A stretch of DNA of 64,000 bases, taken from assembly GCF_003347015.1 (NCBI RefSeq), contig NZ_PNFB01000007.1, positions 62,001-126,000 on the forward strand, written 5' to 3'. Shown here in pieces: positions 15,930 through 24,609 of the stretch. The DNA is from Brachybacterium sp. YJGR34. Lineage in GTDB: Bacteria; Actinomycetota; Actinomycetes; Actinomycetales; Dermabacteraceae. Each line of letters starts with the position of its first letter. Within the stretch, counting starts at the first letter, position 1. The position numbers were made by a program, and so were the translations under genes. The notes under the pieces were generated by a model. That model saw only the letters and a program-made list of their open reading frames with translations, ran no database searches and was not told where the DNA came from.

Positions 15930-16678
15930 GCGACGGGACCCGCACCCCGGAGAGCCCCGAGCAGCAGCGCGAGGTCTGGCGGCGCCTGCGCGAGACCCTG
16001 CGGCCGCAGGCGACCGCCTCCCAGCTCATCGTGGGCCTGCTGTGCCTGCTGCTCGGGATCTCGATCGCGGCCCAGGTGCGCCAGGGCGACGACTCCCTCG
16101 ACGGCGTCTCCCAGCAGGAGCTGGTGCGGCTGCTCGACGAGTCGGGCCGGCACATGGCCGACCTCGAGGTCGAGAACGCCGAGCTCGAGGACACCCTGGA
16201 GACGCTGACCTCCGGCCAGGAGGGCGACGAGGCGGCCCGCAGCGCCGCCGAGAAGCGCCTCGAGGACCTCGAGATCCTGGCCGGCACGGCCCCCGCCCAG
16301 GGCCGCGGCATCGTCGTCTCCATCGACGACCCCGCCGGCGGGGTGCGCAGCGCCACGCTGCTCGGCGTGATCCAGGAGCTGCGGAACGCCGGGGCCGAGG
16401 TCATCGAGATCGACGACGTGCGCGTGGTCGCCTCGACCGCTGTCACGACCGCCGACGACGGGGCCCTGATGGTGGACGGCACGGAGCTCGAGGCCCCCTA
16501 CACCGTCCGGGCGATCGGGGACCCCGCCGTCATGGAGCCCGCGCTGCGGATCCCCGGCGGTGCCGCGGACTCCGTGGCCGCCGACGGCGGGACCCTCGCC
16601 GTGGTCGCCGACGACGACGTGCGCATCGAGGCGACCGTCCCGCTGGAGGAGCCGGAGCACACCGAGGTGGTCAAGTGA
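15926..16678 (+). CDS. DUF881 (UPF0749) protein, second copy
   Basis: 250 residues with the same plan as the first copy: basic N-terminus, a membrane span at about 36-52, a coiled coil at about 65-105 and a DUF881 domain (GRGIVVSIDDPAGG, LGVIQELRNAGAEVIEID, IGDPAVMEPALR). It lacks the acidic tail of its paralogue. The two copies may heterodimerise through their coiled coils around Sbp (inference). The start overlaps the Sbp stop (ATGA). The next gene, garA-like, starts 125 bases later, so a separate promoter there is possible. Confidence 0.88.
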   Translation: MSDGTRTPESPEQQREVWRRLRETLRPQATASQLIVGLLCLLLGISIAAQVRQGDDSLDGVSQQELVRLLDESGRHMADLEVENAELEDTLETLTSGQEGDEAARSAAEKRLEDLEILAGTAPAQGRGIVVSIDDPAGGVRSATLLGVIQELRNAGAEVIEIDDVRVVASTAVTTADDGALMVDGTELEAPYTVRAIGDPAVMEPALRIPGGAADSVAADGGTLAVVADDDVRIEATVPLEEPEHTEVVK

Positions 16679-16803
16679 TCGTCAAGTCTTGATCCGCCGA
16701 CGGTCTCGAGGGCCCGTGGAGCGCCCGAAGCATGCGAGGATGGAGGGGCCGTATCGTGGGCGCTCATCGTCCACGGTCCGCACAGGCCAGGAAGGGGTGC
16801 GAG

Positions 16804-17247
16804 GTGTCCGGGAACACCGAGTGGAACAACGAGAGTCTCGACCACACGACGAAGCTGAGCGCGATCTCGCCCAGCGACCCCGTGGAGGAGAGCGAGCCCG
16901 GGCTCTCGTCCCAGGACCGCCAGGCGATCGAGAACCTGCCGCCCCGCAGTGCGCTCCTCATCGTGCGCAAGGGGCCGAACCTCGGTGCGCGCTTCCTGCT
17001 GGACTCGGAGACCACGATCGCCGGTCGCCATCCCCAGAGCGAGATCTTCCTCGACGACGTGACGGTCTCGCGCAAGCACGCCGCCTTCGTCCGTGACGGC
17101 GACGGCTTCCTGGTGCGGGACCTCGGCTCGCTCAACGGCACCTACGTCGGCAAGGACCGGGTCGACGAGGCCCGCCTGCAGGCCGGTCAGGACGTGCAGA
17201 TCGGCAAGTACCGCCTCTCCTACCACCCGTACCTCGGGACGGCCTGA
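16804..17247 (+). CDS. garA: FHA-domain regulator, GarA/OdhI-like
   Basis: 147-residue cytoplasmic phospho-switch protein. GarA and OdhI inhibit 2-oxoglutarate dehydrogenase and activate glutamate synthesis until a Ser/Thr kinase phosphorylates an N-terminal Thr. The FHA domain spans about 60-147 with the phosphopeptide-binding elements AGRHPQSEIFL, VSRKHAAF and DLGSLNGTYVG. The N-terminal tail holds a Thr-Thr pair (T15/T16 in DHTTKLS), a plausible kinase site, though not the ETTS sequence of mycobacterial GarA. GTG is chosen because AGGAAGGGG lies about 10 bases upstream. Its position between DUF881 and FtsR genes matches Rv1827. Confidence 0.82.
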   Translation: MSGNTEWNNESLDHTTKLSAISPSDPVEESEPGLSSQDRQAIENLPPRSALLIVRKGPNLGARFLLDSETTIAGRHPQSEIFLDDVTVSRKHAAFVRDGDGFLVRDLGSLNGTYVGKDRVDEARLQAGQDVQIGKYRLSYHPYLGTA

Positions 17248-17251
17248 CCCG

Positions 17252-17944
17252 ATGGCGGCCTCCGCATCGCGCAGGCCCAGCCCGTCCGCCGCTTCGCGGC
17301 TGAGCATCGGGCAGGTGCTCGAGATCCTCCGCGACGAGTTCCCCGAGCTCGCGCACTCCAAGCTCCACTACCTCGAGAACGAGGGGCTGATCACGCCCGA
17401 GCGGACCGCCGCGGGCTACCGCAAGTACTCGCGGGAGGACGTGGACCGGCTGCGGTTCGTGCTCCGAGCCCAGCGGGACCGCTTCTGGCCGCTCAAGGTC
17501 ATCAAGGAGCATCTGCTCGAGCACGGCGTCGACTCCGAGGTCACCTCGATCGCCTCGCTGCCGGGCCCCAGCTCTACCCTGCAGGCCGTGCGGCTGGATC
17601 GGCGCGGTCTCGCCCGGCAGGCGGCCGTGGACGAGGACTTCCTCCTCGAGCTCGAGCAGTTCGGGCTGCTTGCCGAGGGCGCGCTCTTCTACAGCGCGAC
17701 CGAGCTGGAGATCGTGACCTCCGCCCGGGATCTCGCCGACGAGGGCCTGCACCCGCGCCACCTGGTGATGCTGCGGACCTCCGCCGAGCGCGAGGCCCAC
17801 ATGATCCGCTCCGTGGCCCGCTCCCGCTCCCGCTCCGGGGACTCCGCGGCGCGCGGTGAGGCGGAAGATTTCACGCGCGACCTGGGGGAGTCGATGATCA
17901 CCCTCCACGGGGCGGTGCTGCGCACCAAGCTGCGGGAGGACTGA
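17252..17944 (+). CDS. ftsR: MerR-family regulator, FtsR-like
   Basis: 230 residues. An N-terminal MerR HTH (LSIGQVLEILRDEFPEL, SKLHYLENEGLITPERT, GYRKYSREDVDRLR) is followed by a long all-helical C-terminal region. It matches mycobacterial Rv1828 and corynebacterial FtsR, which activates ftsZ. It lacks the Cys residues of metal-sensing MerR proteins. It begins 4 bases after the garA-like stop and is probably co-transcribed. Identification rests on sequence features and conserved gene order. Confidence 0.8.
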   Translation: MAASASRRPSPSAASRLSIGQVLEILRDEFPELAHSKLHYLENEGLITPERTAAGYRKYSREDVDRLRFVLRAQRDRFWPLKVIKEHLLEHGVDSEVTSIASLPGPSSTLQAVRLDRRGLARQAAVDEDFLLELEQFGLLAEGALFYSATELEIVTSARDLADEGLHPRHLVMLRTSAEREAHMIRSVARSRSRSGDSAARGEAEDFTRDLGESMITLHGAVLRTKLRED

Positions 17945-18120
17945 TCGACCTGCGGCGAGCCGGCGAGCGATAGCAGGACGGGCGGTCAGCGCGGACCGAG
18001 GGCCGTCATCTCGTCGTGATCCTCATGCGGCGCGTTGCTGTCGGACTCCGCATGCCACGCGCTACGCTGGGCAGGTGCTCTCGCCCTTCCCCCTCGGAGA
18101 GCCGGAACCCGGAGGCAGCT

Positions 18121-18705
18121 GTGAACGACACCCGCGGCGACGATCGCACCGAGCAGTCCACCGTGCCTGCTGAGCCCGCCCAGGGCGTGCTCTTCGACGA
18201 CCTGGTGGACACCCCCGGCGAGCTCGGATACCGAGGCCCGGCCGCCTGCAAGGCCGCGGGCATCACGTACCGGCAGCTGGACTACTGGGCCCGCACCGGT
18301 CTGGTCGAGCCCGGCGTCCGCGCCGCGCACGGCTCGGGCAGCCAGCGCCTGTACGGCTTCCGCGACATCCTCGTGCTGAAGGTCGTCAAGCGTCTGCTCG
18401 ACACCGGCGTCTCCCTGCAGCAGATCCGCATCGCCGTCGGCGCGCTGCGCGAGCGCGGGATCGACGACCTCGCCGGCATCACCCTCATGAGCGACGGCGC
18501 CTCCGTCTACGAGTGCACCTCCGCCGAGGACATGTTCGATCTGGTCCAGGGCGGCCAGGGCGTGTTCGGCATCGCCGTCGGGCGCGTCTGGCGCGAGGTG
18601 GAGAACGACCTCGCCGTGCTCCCCGGCGTCGATCCGGCGGACGACGCCGCCCTCGCCCTGCAGGACGAGCTGGCCGCGCGCCGCCGTTCCCGCCAGGCCG
18701 GCTGA
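18121..18705 (+). CDS. MerR-family regulator, Rv1830-like
   Basis: 194 residues. MerR DNA-binding domain at about 35-105 (YRGPAACKAAGITYRQLDYW, RLYGFRDILVLKVVKRLLDTG) followed by VSLQQIRIAVGALRERG and a C-terminal region typical of the second MerR gene of the garA cluster (Rv1830). GTG is chosen for its GGAGG site 5 bases upstream. A TACGCT hexamer at 18063-18068 could be its -10, giving a leader of about 45 bases. The bifunctional nuclease gene that usually separates the two merR genes is absent. A 20-bp hairpin follows. Confidence 0.85.
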   Translation: MNDTRGDDRTEQSTVPAEPAQGVLFDDLVDTPGELGYRGPAACKAAGITYRQLDYWARTGLVEPGVRAAHGSGSQRLYGFRDILVLKVVKRLLDTGVSLQQIRIAVGALRERGIDDLAGITLMSDGASVYECTSAEDMFDLVQGGQGVFGIAVGRVWREVENDLAVLPGVDPADDAALALQDELAARRRSRQAG

Positions 18706-18717
18706 GCGCCACCACCG

Positions 18718-18763
18718 ACGACGACGCGGCGATCCCCGGGGAAGGGGATCGCCGCGTCGTCGT
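18718..18763. terminator. perfect 20-bp hairpin between convergent genes
   Basis: The arms 18718-18737 and 18744-18763 are exactly complementary over 20 bases with a GGGGAA hexaloop. There is no U-tract. It lies between the ends of the convergent MerR and ParA genes, as expected of a bidirectional terminator. Confidence 0.8.
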
Positions 18764-18784
18764 GCGAGGTGGGGGAGCGGCCGC

Positions 18785-19576
18785 TCAGGAGTTCTGGCGC
18801 GAGTCCATGACCGTGGTCAGCAGGGCGTCGAAGTCCTCGGTGAGGCGCGCGCCGGAGGCGCCCTCGTAGCGGTGCAGCGGCACGGCGCCGCCCTGGGCCT
18901 GCTGCAGCCCCACCCGCTCCTCGATGACCGGCTCGAGCACGGAGTCGCCGAAGAGCTCCCGCAGCTCCGCGAGGCGGTACTGGTGCTCGACGGAGCGCGG
19001 CCGGTAGCGGTTGACGACCAGTCCCAGCGGCTGCAGGCGCGGCGCCACGCCGTCCTCGCGCATCTCGGTGGCGAGCTTCAGAGCACGGTCCGCCGCGGTC
19101 ACCGCGAAGAAGCCGGGCTCGGCGACCACCAGGGAGCGGTCCGAGGCGGCCAGCGCCATCTGGGTCAGACCGTTGAGGGAGGGCGGGCAGTCGATGAGCA
19201 CCACGTCGTACTGGTGGGTGCGCTTGTCCAGCGCCGCGTGCAGCCGGCGCACGTCCTTGGGGCTCGGCGCGGGGGAGTCCATCACCGAGGAGCGGTTGGA
19301 GCCGGGGATGATGTCCAGGTGCGAGGAGGCACCCTCCGCCCACGGGGTGGGGATGATCGCACGGTCGATGGTCTCCGTGCGGGGAGAGGACATCACCTCG
19401 GCGATGTCGAGGGTGCTCGCGGGCTCACCCAGCAGACCGAGGGTCGAATCGCCCTGGGGATCGAGGTCGATCACGAGCGCGTTCACCCCCTGGTGCAGGG
19501 CGGCAGAAGCCAGGCCCAGGGTCACGGACGTCTTGCCGACGCCGCCCTTCAGGGAACACACACTCACGATGAACAC
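18785..19576 (-). CDS. ParA-family ATPase (orphan)
   Basis: 263-residue deviant-Walker ATPase. Walker A is SLKGGVGKTS with signature Lys10, switch I/II residues are in DLDPQGDSTLGL and DVVLIDCPPSLNGLTQ, and the C-terminal part holds VVNRYRPRSVEHQYRL. Such proteins position DNA or protein cargo by ATP-dependent dimerisation on the nucleoid. It has no N-terminal DNA-binding domain and no parB alongside, so it is not the chromosomal Soj and more likely positions an unknown cargo. No strong ribosome site is visible; TAGACT lies 12 bases upstream of the ATG, implying a very short leader. Confidence 0.85.
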   Translation of the reverse strand: MFIVSVCSLKGGVGKTSVTLGLASAALHQGVNALVIDLDPQGDSTLGLLGEPASTLDIAEVMSSPRTETIDRAIIPTPWAEGASSHLDIIPGSNRSSVMDSPAPSPKDVRRLHAALDKRTHQYDVVLIDCPPSLNGLTQMALAASDRSLVVAEPGFFAVTAADRALKLATEMREDGVAPRLQPLGLVVNRYRPRSVEHQYRLAELRELFGDSVLEPVIEERVGLQQAQGGAVPLHRYEGASGARLTEDFDALLTTVMDSRQNS

Positions 19577-19669
19577 AGGAGGAGTCTACCGACCGCACCT
19601 GGTCTCCCGGTGCCGCGACGGGCGATAACCTGCGGGGATCGTCCTCACATCGACCGGAGAGGGGAGACG

Positions 19670-20689
19670 ATGACGCGGATCACCCACGATCTGGTGCTCG
19701 AGGTGCTCGAGGGCTGCGCGGACAGCGCGCTGCAGGAGGCGCGGCCCCTCGGCCTCGTCCGCACCGTCGGGCCGACGGAGCTCGCGCTCGTCACCGACGA
19801 CCTCGACGCGGTCCGGGGCCTGCGCCGGGTGGTCTCGGCGTTCACCGGCCTCACCGTCCCGGCGCGCCGCCCCCGCGAGCTGCTCGAGACCTCCGTCCAG
19901 CAGCGGCTGGGGGAGCTGTGGGCCGACGTGGAGCGCCAGCGCCCGCGCCAGCGCTTCCAGGGCCTGCGCCTGGAGGCCGCCGGCTCCGACACCCCCGAGA
20001 TGCGCCGCGTGGCCGAGGCCCTCGCCGAGCGCACCGGCGTGAGCACGGATCCCGAGGGCGATCTGGTGGCACGGGTGCGTCGCGGCGGGGCGCCCGGCAC
20101 CTGGCAGGTGATGCTGCGCACCACGCCCCGTCCGCTGGCGACCCGGGCCTGGCGCACGGTGAACTACCCCGGTGCCGTGAACGCGACGATCGCGGCGACC
20201 GTGCTGGACCTGCTGCAGGTGGGCGCGGAGGACTCCGTGCTGGACATGACCTGCGGATCGGGCACCTTCCTCATCGAGCAGCTGCACGATGTCGCCCCGG
20301 CGCGCGCGGTGGGGACGGACCTCGAGCCCGCGGCGATCGACGCGGCGCGCCTCCACCAGCGCGCCGCGCGGCGACGGGGCCGGATCGACTGGCTGATCGG
20401 CGACGTGCGCGAGCTGGAGATCGAGCCCGGCTTCACCCGTATGGTCACGAACCCGCCGTGGGGGACCCTCCATGGGGAGCACGCGGAGAACGAGCAGCTG
20501 CTCGCGGACCTGCTGCGGCGCGGCGCGGAGCTCGCCGCGCCGCGCGCGCGGATGGGAGTGCTCACCCACGAGATCACACGGATGCATCGTGTGCTCGCCG
20601 CACGCCCGGCGGGATGGCGGCTGCGGGAGGAGCACCGCTTCTTCCAGAAGGGGCACCACCCGCGCCTGTTCCTGCTCGAGCGCGGCTGA
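19670..20689 (+). CDS. class I SAM-dependent methyltransferase (RlmL/Trm-like, N6-adenine/guanine type)
   Basis: 339 residues. The C-terminal Rossmann domain carries the SAM-binding motif DMTCGSGTFLIEQL (about residues 192-205) and the catalytic NPPWG (from N261), which marks methylation of an exocyclic amine on RNA or DNA bases. The N-terminal about 150 residues could be a THUMP-like RNA-binding region, and VNYPGAVNATIA precedes motif I as in RlmL/TrmG-type enzymes. So an rRNA or tRNA guanine-N2 or adenine-N6 methylase is likely. GGAGAGGGGAG precedes the ATG. Confidence 0.75.
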   Translation: MTRITHDLVLEVLEGCADSALQEARPLGLVRTVGPTELALVTDDLDAVRGLRRVVSAFTGLTVPARRPRELLETSVQQRLGELWADVERQRPRQRFQGLRLEAAGSDTPEMRRVAEALAERTGVSTDPEGDLVARVRRGGAPGTWQVMLRTTPRPLATRAWRTVNYPGAVNATIAATVLDLLQVGAEDSVLDMTCGSGTFLIEQLHDVAPARAVGTDLEPAAIDAARLHQRAARRRGRIDWLIGDVRELEIEPGFTRMVTNPPWGTLHGEHAENEQLLADLLRRGAELAAPRARMGVLTHEITRMHRVLAARPAGWRLREEHRFFQKGHHPRLFLLERG

Positions 20690-20705
20690 TCCCGCGCCGG
20701 CGCGC

Positions 20706-21335
20706 TCAGAACCCCCGACGGCCCTCCTCCAGGGCTCGCAGGCCGCCGGTGTCGCCGTCGATCCGCACGCGTGCGACCTCGTCGCGTCCGGTGACCCACA
20801 GCAGCAGCTCGATCTCCTCGCCGTGCACGCGCAGGCCGCCCGCGGCACGGCGCGAGCCCACCCGGCGTCCGGCGTGCGGGGAGACCAGGATGACCTCGGC
20901 CGGCACCCGCATCGCCCGCGCCATCAGTCCCGTGGCGCGCCAGGCATCGGCCCTGATCTCCGGGGGGAGTCGGCGCGGCTCCCAGCCGTCCTGGGCGCGG
21001 CGCAGATCCTCGTGGTGGATCAGCAGCTCGCCCTGGCCGGTCAGGGCGTCCACCCGCCCGGTGGGGGACAGGGGCGGGGGACCGTCGGCGAAGCGCCCGA
21101 CGAGCTGCTCCCACGGTGTGGTGCGCAGCTGCTCCCGGGCCGCGACGGCACGGCGGCCCACCGCCCCCGGGAGCAGCGCGCCGACCATCAGATGCGGCGC
21201 CGCCTCGCGCAGCAGGAGATGCTCCAGCAGATCCAGCGCGTCCCAGCCGGGGAGGATGGTCGGCGCCTCGGGGCCCAGCGCGAGGAAGGTCTCGGCGAAG
21301 GCCCCGCGCTCATCGGCGGGGCGCGAGCTCGTCAC
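20706..21335 (-). CDS. TIGR03085-type metal-binding protein (mycothiol maleylpyruvate isomerase fold)
   Basis: 209 residues with the DinB-like N-terminal fold of mycothiol-dependent isomerases: AETFLALGPEAPTILPGWDALDLLEHLLLRE, with metal-ligand His in DLLEHL, and GELLIHHEDLRRAQDGWEPR. The family is actinobacterial and presumed to use mycothiol as thiol cofactor; substrate unknown. The GTG start has GAGGGACG upstream overlapping the preceding isomerase stop, so the two are co-translated, but no functional link is obvious. Confidence 0.8.
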   Translation of the reverse strand: MTSSRPADERGAFAETFLALGPEAPTILPGWDALDLLEHLLLREAAPHLMVGALLPGAVGRRAVAAREQLRTTPWEQLVGRFADGPPPLSPTGRVDALTGQGELLIHHEDLRRAQDGWEPRRLPPEIRADAWRATGLMARAMRVPAEVILVSPHAGRRVGSRRAAGGLRVHGEEIELLLWVTGRDEVARVRIDGDTGGLRALEEGRRGF

Positions 21336-21343
21336 GGCGTCCC

Positions 21344-22345
21344 TCAGCCCTGGTTGCTGAAGGCGTCGTCGAAGGAGCCCTCGGCCACGGGATAGTCCAG
21401 GGAGCGCAGCACCTCGAGCGCCTCCTGCGCGCCGTGGAGGCGGTCCATACCGGCGTCCTCCCACTCGATCGAGATCGGACCCTCGTAGCCGATGTGCCGC
21501 AGCGCGCGGAAGGCGGCGTCCCAGGGCACGTCACCGCGGCCGAAGGACACGAAGTCCCAGCCCCGGCGCGGGTCGCCCCAGGGAAGGTGAGATCCCAGGC
21601 GGGTGTTGCGCCCGGTGACGCGCACGCGGATGTCCTTGCAGTCCACGTGGTAGATCCGGTCGGAGAAGTCGGTGATGAAGGAGACCGGGTCGATCTCCTG
21701 CCACATGAAGTGGGAAGGGTCCCAGTTCAGCCCGAAGGCCGGGCGGTGCCCCACGGCCTCGAGGGTGCGCTGGGTGGTCCAGTAGTCGTAGGCGATCTCC
21801 GAGGGATGCACCTCGTGGGCGAAGCGCACGCCGCACTCGTCGAAGACGTCGAGGATCGGGTTCCAGCGCTCGGCGAAGTCGCGGTATCCGTCGTCGATGA
21901 CGTCCTGGGAGACCGGCGGGAACATCGCCACGTACTTCCAGATCTTCGAGCCGGTGAAGCCGATGACGGTGTCCACCCCGAGCTTCTGCGCGAGGCGGGC
22001 GGTGTTCTTCATGTCCTCGGCGGCACGCTGCCGGACCCCCTCGGGATCGCCGTCGCCCCACACCGCGGAGCCGACGATCGCCTGGTGGCGGAAGTCGATC
22101 GGGTCGTCGCAGATGGCCTGGCCCTTGAGATGATTCGAGATCGCCCAGACCTTCAGCCCGTGCTTCTCCAGGATGCCGAGGCGCTCGGCGATGTAGTCGT
22201 CGTCGTCCCAGCGGGAGGCGTCCAGGTGCTCCCCGGAGACGGCGATCTCGAGGCCGTCGTAGCCGAAGGACGCGGCGTGGCCGGCGACCTCGTCGAGCGT
22301 CAGATCGGCCCACTGGCCGGTGAACAGGGTGTGCGGATGAGCCAT
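21344..22345 (-). CDS. sugar phosphate isomerase/epimerase (TIM barrel, AP-endonuclease-2 fold)
   Basis: 333-residue xylose-isomerase-like barrel. Metal-coordinating positions appear in FAHEVHPSEIAYDY, LNWDPSHFMWQ, YHVDCKDIRV and ISIEWEDAGMDR, giving the usual E-D-H-E set. It probably isomerises or epimerises a sugar or cyclitol intermediate. The gene lies downstream of a Gfo/Idh/MocA dehydrogenase on the same strand, 38 bases apart. Such pairs act on oxidised sugars (for example 3-keto-glycosides or inositols); the substrate is not defined here. AGGAGA precedes the ATG. Confidence 0.85.
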   Translation of the reverse strand: MAHPHTLFTGQWADLTLDEVAGHAASFGYDGLEIAVSGEHLDASRWDDDDYIAERLGILEKHGLKVWAISNHLKGQAICDDPIDFRHQAIVGSAVWGDGDPEGVRQRAAEDMKNTARLAQKLGVDTVIGFTGSKIWKYVAMFPPVSQDVIDDGYRDFAERWNPILDVFDECGVRFAHEVHPSEIAYDYWTTQRTLEAVGHRPAFGLNWDPSHFMWQEIDPVSFITDFSDRIYHVDCKDIRVRVTGRNTRLGSHLPWGDPRRGWDFVSFGRGDVPWDAAFRALRHIGYEGPISIEWEDAGMDRLHGAQEALEVLRSLDYPVAEGSFDDAFSNQG

Positions 22346-22383
22346 GGTGAGGGGTCTCCTTCGTGGTGGGGCGTCGGGAGGGG

Positions 22384-23529
22384 TCAGAGGGTGATCGTCG
22401 CGCCGTCGGCGGCGTCGGAGGCGATGACCGCGTCCAGCACGCGCTGGAGGTCCAGGCCGTCCCGGAAGCTGGGGGAGTAGGGCGCGTCCTGGCCGTCCCG
22501 GATCGCGACCAGCAGGTCGCGGGCCTGGTTGCTGAAGGCGTTCTCCCAGCCCAGCACGTGGCCCTGCGGCCACCAGGCCTCGAGATAGGGGTGCTCGGGC
22601 TCGGTGACGAGCACGCGCGTGTAGCCCTGCTGGGCGATCGGGGCGGTGGCGTCGAGGAACCACAGCTCGTTGGGGTTCTCGAGATCGAAGCGGAGCGCGC
22701 CGCGGGTGCCGTACACCTCGACCGTGAGCTGGTTCTTCGCACCGGTCGCCATGCGGGAGACCTCGACGGAGGCCACGGCTCCGCCGTCCAGCTCGAGGCT
22801 CGCCCAGGCGGCGTCGTCGACCGTGACCGGCTCCGGGCCGTCCGGCCCCGGACGCTCCGGCACCAGCGTGGCCAGGCGCCCGCGCACCGCGGTGACGCGC
22901 TGTCCCGCGAGGTGCTGGATCTGATCGATGGCGTGGGAGCCGATGTCCCCCAGCGCCCCGGAGCCGGCGGACTCCTTGCGCAGCCTCCAGCTCATCGGAG
23001 CCTCGGCGTCGACGAGCCAGTCCTGCAGGTAGGCGGCGCGCAGCTGGCGGATCTCGCCCAGCTTCCCGTCCTGGACGAACTGCCGTGCCAGGGCCAGCGC
23101 CGGGATCCGGCGGTAGGTGAAGCCCAGCGCCGCGACCTGGCCGCGGGCGGTCGCGGCCTCCGCGGCGCGGACCATCGCCTCGGCCTCGGCGGTGTCATTG
23201 GCCAGCGGCTTCTCGCACAGCACGTGCTTGCCCGCCTCGAGCGCCGCGATCGCGATCTCGGCGTGCAGGAACCCGGGAGTGCAGATGTCCACGACGTCGA
23301 TGTCCTCGCGCGCGATCACCGCCCGCCAGTCGGTGGAGTGCTCCTCCCAGTCCAGTCGGTGCGCGGCCTCGGCCACCGCGTCCTCGTCGCGCCCCACGAT
23401 CACACGGCGTGCGATCTCGGGGACGTCGAAGGCGGCGGCGACGGTGCGCCACGCCTGGGAATGGGCGCGGCCCATGAAGGCATATCCGATCATCGCGATG
23501 CCGAGCGGGCGGGCAGGGGTGTCCGTCAT
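22384..23529 (-). CDS. Gfo/Idh/MocA-family oxidoreductase
   Basis: 381-residue NAD(P)-dependent sugar or cyclitol dehydrogenase. The N-terminal Rossmann fold has GIAMIGYAFMGRAHSQAW, the EKP motif (HVLCEKPLAND) carries the conserved Lys, and GDIGSHAIDQIQHLAG supplies the catalytic His of the C-terminal domain. It is first gene of a pair with the TIM-barrel isomerase. The start used follows AGAAGGAC by about 12 bases; an ATG 21 bases further upstream overlaps that site. No sugar transporter or regulator adjoins, so substrate and inducer are unknown. Confidence 0.9.
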   Translation of the reverse strand: MTDTPARPLGIAMIGYAFMGRAHSQAWRTVAAAFDVPEIARRVIVGRDEDAVAEAAHRLDWEEHSTDWRAVIAREDIDVVDICTPGFLHAEIAIAALEAGKHVLCEKPLANDTAEAEAMVRAAEAATARGQVAALGFTYRRIPALALARQFVQDGKLGEIRQLRAAYLQDWLVDAEAPMSWRLRKESAGSGALGDIGSHAIDQIQHLAGQRVTAVRGRLATLVPERPGPDGPEPVTVDDAAWASLELDGGAVASVEVSRMATGAKNQLTVEVYGTRGALRFDLENPNELWFLDATAPIAQQGYTRVLVTEPEHPYLEAWWPQGHVLGWENAFSNQARDLLVAIRDGQDAPYSPSFRDGLDLQRVLDAVIASDAADGATITL

Positions 23530-23764
23530 GGTGCGGGGTGTCCTTCTCATCAGGGGTGGTTCTCGGGTATGGGGGCCGGGAGGCGGCGGGGCGCTCGGCC
23601 CCTGATCCCGCAGGGTCCGGTGGAGCGTCGCGCGAGCGGGAGACGGCCGCGAAGACGTCGCCGTCTCCGTCGCCGGGGTCCACGAGCCGCTGTCGACTCC
23701 CTCACAACCCTATGTCCGGTCTCACCTCCGGGGCAAAGGCGCGGCGGGGCCGCTCGCGGTGCGG

Positions 23765-24577
23765 ATGGCGGACACTGTCGGAGTGGAGCGACGGGTGCTG
23801 GCGTGGATGCGGATCGAGGTCGCCGCAGGGACCGATGTCGCTCTGCGGATGGCCGTCTCCGGGGTGCCGGTGGAGGAGGAGAGCCTGAGCGTGCGGGCGG
23901 GCGGTGCCGAGCGTCCGGTGACGGAGGCCCGCGACCGCTTCGGCAACCGGCTGCACCGCGTGCGCGACCTGCCGGCGGGCACGGTGGAGATCCGCTACGG
24001 CGCCCGCGTCACGAACCGAGGGCCGTCGCCACGGGTCGCGGAGATCACCGCGTCGGAGCATCTGCGCTCCTCCCGCTACTGCGAGGTCGGGCGGTTCGCG
24101 GCGCTCTCCCAGGAGGTGGTGGGGCGGCGCCGCGGGATCCTCGCGGCCCGCGCGGTCGTCGACTGGGTGCACGGGCACCTGGAGTACGTGCCCGGATCCA
24201 GCTCGATCCGCCATTGCGCGTACACCAGCTACCTCGCCCGGCGCGGCGTCTGCCGCGACTTCGCGCACCTCACCGCGACCCTGCTGCGCGCCGCCGGCAT
24301 CCCCGCCCGCTGCACCACGGTGTACGCCCCGGGTCTGGATCCGATGGACTTCCACCTGGTGGTCGAGGCGCTGATCGACGGCCGGTGGCTGGTGCTGGAC
24401 GCGACCGGCCTGGCGCCGCGGGAGGCGATGGTGCCGATCTCGACGGGTCGGGACGCGGCGGACACCGCCCACCTGACCACCCTCGCCGGCGACGTCACGC
24501 TGACCGGCTCCCGCGTCCGGGCCGTCGCGGACCCGGCGCCGGGGCGCCCGGTGACGGAGCCGATCTCGCTGCGCTGA
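23765..24577 (+). CDS. transglutaminase-like (papain-fold) protein
   Basis: 271 residues. A bacterial transglutaminase N-terminal beta domain (about 10-100) precedes a catalytic transglutaminase-like domain with the triad C163 (RRGVCRDFAHL), H197 (DPMDFHLVVEA) and D212 (LVLDATG). No signal peptide, so it is cytoplasmic. In bacteria such proteins act as proteases or peptide ligases; in actinobacteria they often sit near proteasome-linked or circular-peptide genes. Here the convergent neighbour is a PAC2 protein, which makes a link possible but unproven. ATG is used; GTG two codons earlier is also possible, and neither has a strong ribosome site. Confidence 0.82.
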   Translation: MADTVGVERRVLAWMRIEVAAGTDVALRMAVSGVPVEEESLSVRAGGAERPVTEARDRFGNRLHRVRDLPAGTVEIRYGARVTNRGPSPRVAEITASEHLRSSRYCEVGRFAALSQEVVGRRRGILAARAVVDWVHGHLEYVPGSSSIRHCAYTSYLARRGVCRDFAHLTATLLRAAGIPARCTTVYAPGLDPMDFHLVVEALIDGRWLVLDATGLAPREAMVPISTGRDAADTAHLTTLAGDVTLTGSRVRAVADPAPGRPVTEPISLR

Positions 24578-24609
24578 ACCGCTGGGGCCCCTGCGCCGAG
24601 CCCTCGGCC

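Noticed and set aside
23549-23668. Two 8-bp inverted repeats (23549-23556/23599-23606 and 23639-23646/23661-23668) upstream of the Gfo/Idh/MocA gene
   Set aside because: Arms are short, loops are long and G+C-rich matches of this size are expected by chance; no regulator gene adjoins.
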